From positions 2,170,001-2,234,000 of the forward strand of contig NZ_CP158367.1 of the NCBI RefSeq assembly GCF_040267685.1: a stretch of 64,000 nt of DNA, given 5' to 3'. The translations under genes and the position numbers were made by a program. The DNA is from Proteinivorax tanatarense (GTDB lineage Bacteria; Bacillota; Proteinivoracia; Proteinivoracales; Proteinivoracaceae). Numbering within the stretch: position 1 is the first letter of the stretch; every line of letters begins with the position of its first letter. Positions 60,984 to 64,000 of this stretch are shown here, piece after piece. Under the pieces are notes generated by a model. The model saw only the letters and a program-made list of their open reading frames with translations, was not told the DNA's origin and made no database searches.

Positions 60984-63900
60984 CTATTTAAGAAGCCCTC
61001 TTAACGCTTCTTCAACTTCAGCATTTATAGCGGCATTACCACCAGCTATATAGTAACGATTGAAATCTTCACCATTTACATCCAAATACTCACTTGTTAC
61101 AGTCGGAAGGGAGGCTTCTCTAGATAGAACAACAGTACCATTCTTTTTAGCTGCTAATGCCGCAGCTGTTAGTGAGTCGGCAAAGGAAGTTCCCGACGAC
61201 ACAAATACTGTGTCAGTTTCTATCTTCTCAGCAACTGCTATCGAAGTTTCATAGCGATCATCTCCACTAATTCGCTCAGCATTAGGCAGATTTTCCATAA
61301 CTTCATCTGAAATTACCGCTTTTCCACCAATTACTAATGTGCTTTCAACATTATGATCTTTAATAAATTCTAATGTATCTTCTTTAGCATCTTCAGTATC
61401 AACTAATAAAATAGGTGCATTGTTATTAGCTGCTAGCGGTGCTGCAGATAATCCATCAGGGAAGTTGTTTCCGTAAGCAACAACCACTTGCTTAACTTTT
61501 TCTGTATCTCCTACTACTTTCTCAGAAATTAGTTTAGCAGTTTCAAAACGATCTTCACCGCCAATTCTTTCAACATCTAAAGACATCTGTTTAAGCTGGT
61601 CTTTAATGTCATCAGAAACAGCGTTCTTACCTCCTAAAATGATTACATTCCCTGCTCCTAGTCTCTCAATTTCACCTAAGGTATTGTCAGATAATGTATC
61701 TGTTTGTGTGAGTAAGATTGGTGCATCTAATTTCTTTGATAACGGAACTCCTGCTAAAGAGTCTGCAAAATCATCAGCTCTTGCAAGAATTACTGTATCA
61801 GATTGTTCCCAACCATATTTTGAAATTTCAGTAGCTGTTTCAAATCTATTATCTCCAGCTAATCTCTCTACATATTTCTTAAAGATTTGTAAATCGTGTC
61901 CTTTTACTTCGTTATCAGCATTAACAACTATTTTAATATCATTATAACCATCTTCTATTTCAATAGCAGCTAGTGCCAAACCATCAGAACCTACTTCTAT
62001 AAGCTGCTGTTTTTCTCCATTCACTGTATAAGTTACAACAGCTCCCGACTCTGCTTCGGTTTTTATATACACAGAATCGCTAGTTATATAAGGCGTCTCA
62101 TATAAATCTTCTAAGGAGTAAATTGGCTTATCAATTTTAACTACAGTAACTTCTTTAGAGCTTGTTACGCCATAAGGAGTTGTAGCTTCAATTAAGAATG
62201 TGTTTTCTCCTTTTTCTAAGGTTACTTCTAATCCAACACCTTTATCAAGCTCAATAGCTTTTTTTCCATCAATTAGTACTTCGGAATCTACATCTGTAGA
62301 TACATTTAATGTGTAGTCTTTGTCTTTAGAGTAGCTTTTACTTTCTAAGTTTATATTAGGAACCTCCGTGTTAACTTCAAATGGTTCATATACCACATCC
62401 ATATCACCAAATCCCGGAATTGGGAAGTTAGGTAACCCCCACTCTGCTTGTACTTGTAATATATACTCACCATCATCTAATTCTCCTAAATTAGTATTGT
62501 GTAGTGTCCAAGTTCCAGCAGATAGACCACTTGGAGCTTCAACTATATTACCAAGTAGATTACCTTTCCTATCCAATACATTTACTCCAACAAAGTCTGC
62601 CGCCATCCCTAGGGTAAAGGTAATGTCCACAGAGTCAGTTTCGCTTAATTTTCTATCCATATGAAGGTCACTTGTAAAGAATTCCTCAATAATTCCTTCG
62701 TGGTAATAAACTGTTACTTGAAGGCTGTCAAAGTATTCTTCATCTTCTCCCTCTAGTTCTATTCCTTCAGTTGGTGTTAGCATTAGATAGCCTTCATGTG
62801 CCCCTTCTTCAAGACCTTCTAAGTCAAAGGTAATATCAAATTCAGCTTCGCTATTAGCTTCTACAGTAACTTGGTCTACAAAAGTAGCTTCTAAGGAGTC
62901 GGAAATAAGCTCGATATCATAGGTTATTTTTTCATCACTTATGTTCTTAACTGTAACAGTGTTATCTTTACCGGTTACATTTAGACTTAAGCCACCTGGC
63001 ACAGCAACTCCTCTAGAAAGAGCTGCAGATTGTAAGTCCATAATGCCTGATCCTTGAGTAGTTACTGCATATTTTTCATCATTTTCGTCTTCCAACCACC
63101 AAGGAGTATTCATAAGAAGAGCTTTTGTCTCTTCTACAGTTAATTCTGGTCTAAGTTGCCTAAGAAGAGCCACACCACCAGCTACATGAGGAGCTGACAT
63201 ACTAGTTCCGCTCATTGTTCCTATTCCCATGTCAGGAACTGCAGCAGTTATACCATCACCAGGAGCTGTAATATCTGGTTTTAATGTGTAAGAAGATGTA
63301 GGACCAGCAGAACTAAAACCTGACATAAGAAATCCTGGATCTAGAACGTTCAATGCCATAGTAAGCTCTGGATTTTGTGCATGCTTACTTAAAATTTCCA
63401 AAGCCATATCTGCAGGTATGCCAAAAAATGGAATGTCAAAAGTTCCTCCTACACTTATACCTCCAGGACGATAAGTAATAATACCTTTGGCACCCTCTTC
63501 TGTTACAAAGTTGACCTCCGCAAGACCCCATGGGTCATCCCAATCAGCAAAGACAATCTTATCTTTTACATCAAGTTCTGACCAGTCAGAAAGTCCAGCA
63601 GTATTTACAATCTCATACATTTCTCCATCTGGATCTGGAGAATCTGATGGGTTTATGTTTTTATCATAAATAGTACCGTCTTCCAATGTTATGGTACCAT
63701 TAATAATTTCACCATAACTACCTACAGAAATTACTTGATCGCCTGTAGATGGAGAACCTGTTGTTGGAAATTCATGCCCATCGTTACCTGCTGAGGCAAC
63801 GACTACTACGCCAGCTTCTACAGCTTGGTTTGCCGCTAAAGCCGTAGGGAAATTAGGACAAGAAATAGAATTACCTAAACTCATATTAATTACGTCTGCT

Positions 63901-64000
63901 CTAGGTAAGTCCCCACCTGGATTTACAGCCCACTCTATGCCAGCTATAGTCCAGCTTGTTAACCCACGTCCATCATCACCTAAGGTCTTAATTCCATAAA
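60984..64000 (-). CDS. Second secreted S8 protease with CWB2 repeats (5' end beyond window)
   Basis: At least 1005 residues visible. The open frame continues past 63884 to the window edge through GIKTLGDDGRGLTSWTIAG, so the signal peptide, prodomain and catalytic Asp/His are outside. Visible are SAGND, a PA insert, catalytic Ser in SGTSMSAPH and three CWB2 repeats. The C-terminal about 460 residues are nearly identical to protease 1 (for example REASLP versus REPSLP), while the PA insert differs strongly (DIPFFGIPADMALE versus PLPLFGVEKALALD), suggesting different substrate range. Confidence 0.93.
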   Translation of the reverse strand, partial: YGIKTLGDDGRGLTSWTIAGIEWAVNPGGDLPRADVINMSLGNSISCPNFPTALAANQAVEAGVVVVASAGNDGHEFPTTGSPSTGDQVISVGSYGEIINGTITLEDGTIYDKNINPSDSPDPDGEMYEIVNTAGLSDWSELDVKDKIVFADWDDPWGLAEVNFVTEEGAKGIITYRPGGISVGGTFDIPFFGIPADMALEILSKHAQNPELTMALNVLDPGFLMSGFSSAGPTSSYTLKPDITAPGDGITAAVPDMGIGTMSGTSMSAPHVAGGVALLRQLRPELTVEETKALLMNTPWWLEDENDEKYAVTTQGSGIMDLQSAALSRGVAVPGGLSLNVTGKDNTVTVKNISDEKITYDIELISDSLEATFVDQVTVEANSEAEFDITFDLEGLEEGAHEGYLMLTPTEGIELEGEDEEYFDSLQVTVYYHEGIIEEFFTSDLHMDRKLSETDSVDITFTLGMAADFVGVNVLDRKGNLLGNIVEAPSGLSAGTWTLHNTNLGELDDGEYILQVQAEWGLPNFPIPGFGDMDVVYEPFEVNTEVPNINLESKSYSKDKDYTLNVSTDVDSEVLIDGKKAIELDKGVGLEVTLEKGENTFLIEATTPYGVTSSKEVTVVKIDKPIYSLEDLYETPYITSDSVYIKTEAESGAVVTYTVNGEKQQLIEVGSDGLALAAIEIEDGYNDIKIVVNADNEVKGHDLQIFKKYVERLAGDNRFETATEISKYGWEQSDTVILARADDFADSLAGVPLSKKLDAPILLTQTDTLSDNTLGEIERLGAGNVIILGGKNAVSDDIKDQLKQMSLDVERIGGEDRFETAKLISEKVVGDTEKVKQVVVAYGNNFPDGLSAAPLAANNNAPILLVDTEDAKEDTLEFIKDHNVESTLVIGGKAVISDEVMENLPNAERISGDDRYETSIAVAEKIETDTVFVSSGTSFADSLTAAALAAKKNGTVVLSREASLPTVTSEYLDVNGEDFNRYYIAGGNAAINAEVEEALRGLLK

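Overview
The window looks like chromosomal DNA of a low-GC, Gram-positive anaerobe of the Clostridia. The basis is AT-rich DNA with strong AGGAGG-type ribosome binding sites, a FabT/FabK-type fatty-acid operon, a tungsten aldehyde:ferredoxin oxidoreductase with its maturation genes, secreted subtilases with cell-wall-binding repeats, and a NhaC-type sodium/proton antiporter. A proteolytic, possibly alkaliphilic anaerobe (Proteinivorax/Anaerobranca-like) would fit, but that genus-level guess is inference. No rRNA, tRNA or CRISPR array was recognised.

Layout. 1-5020 (minus): a fatty-acid synthesis operon, in transcription order nitronate monooxygenase-like flavoprotein, fabT, fabH, three tandem acyl-carrier-protein genes, fabK, fabD (cut by the window edge). 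It is driven by a TTGACA/TATACT promoter carrying a FabT-type palindrome. 5.1-10.8 kb: a methyltransferase, three small secreted proteins with a shared C-terminal motif, and a two-component system; the response-regulator gene and two of the secreted-protein genes share one unusual promoter architecture. 10.9-16.7 kb: repeat-rich DNA with a flavodoxin-like gene remnant, recQ, an unknown gene, and hflX behind a leader that looks like translational attenuation. 16.7-24.7 kb (minus): the tungsten enzyme operon, a sigma-54 activator and nhaC; both aor and nhaC have -24/-12 promoters and share a candidate activator site. 24.8-31.9 kb (minus): membrane acyltransferase-like protein, HD-GYP phosphodiesterase, PAP2 phosphatase, an SbcC/SbcD-like repair pair and a TauE/SafE exporter. 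32-45.6 kb (minus): a maltodextrin regulon made of a LacI-type regulator, an ABC importer with two oddly extended permeases, maltodextrin phosphorylase, 4-alpha-glucanotransferase and a GH31 alpha-glucosidase; LacI-type operators precede both operons. 45.7-56.6 kb: three 484-residue chemoreceptor paralogues, interspersed with a YeiH exporter and a PucR-regulated old-yellow-enzyme/SDR pair. 56.6-64 kb: a group IIC intron remnant inserted behind a terminator, then two tandem S8 proteases (the second cut by the window edge) with almost identical C-terminal halves.

How the parts fit: maltodextrins are imported, then cut by phosphorolysis, transglycosylation and hydrolysis under one repressor. Peptides from the secreted proteases could be fermented to aldehydes handled by the tungsten enzyme; this last link is inference. 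Local duplication (ACP x3, chemoreceptors x3, proteases x2, small secreted proteins x3) is a recurring theme.
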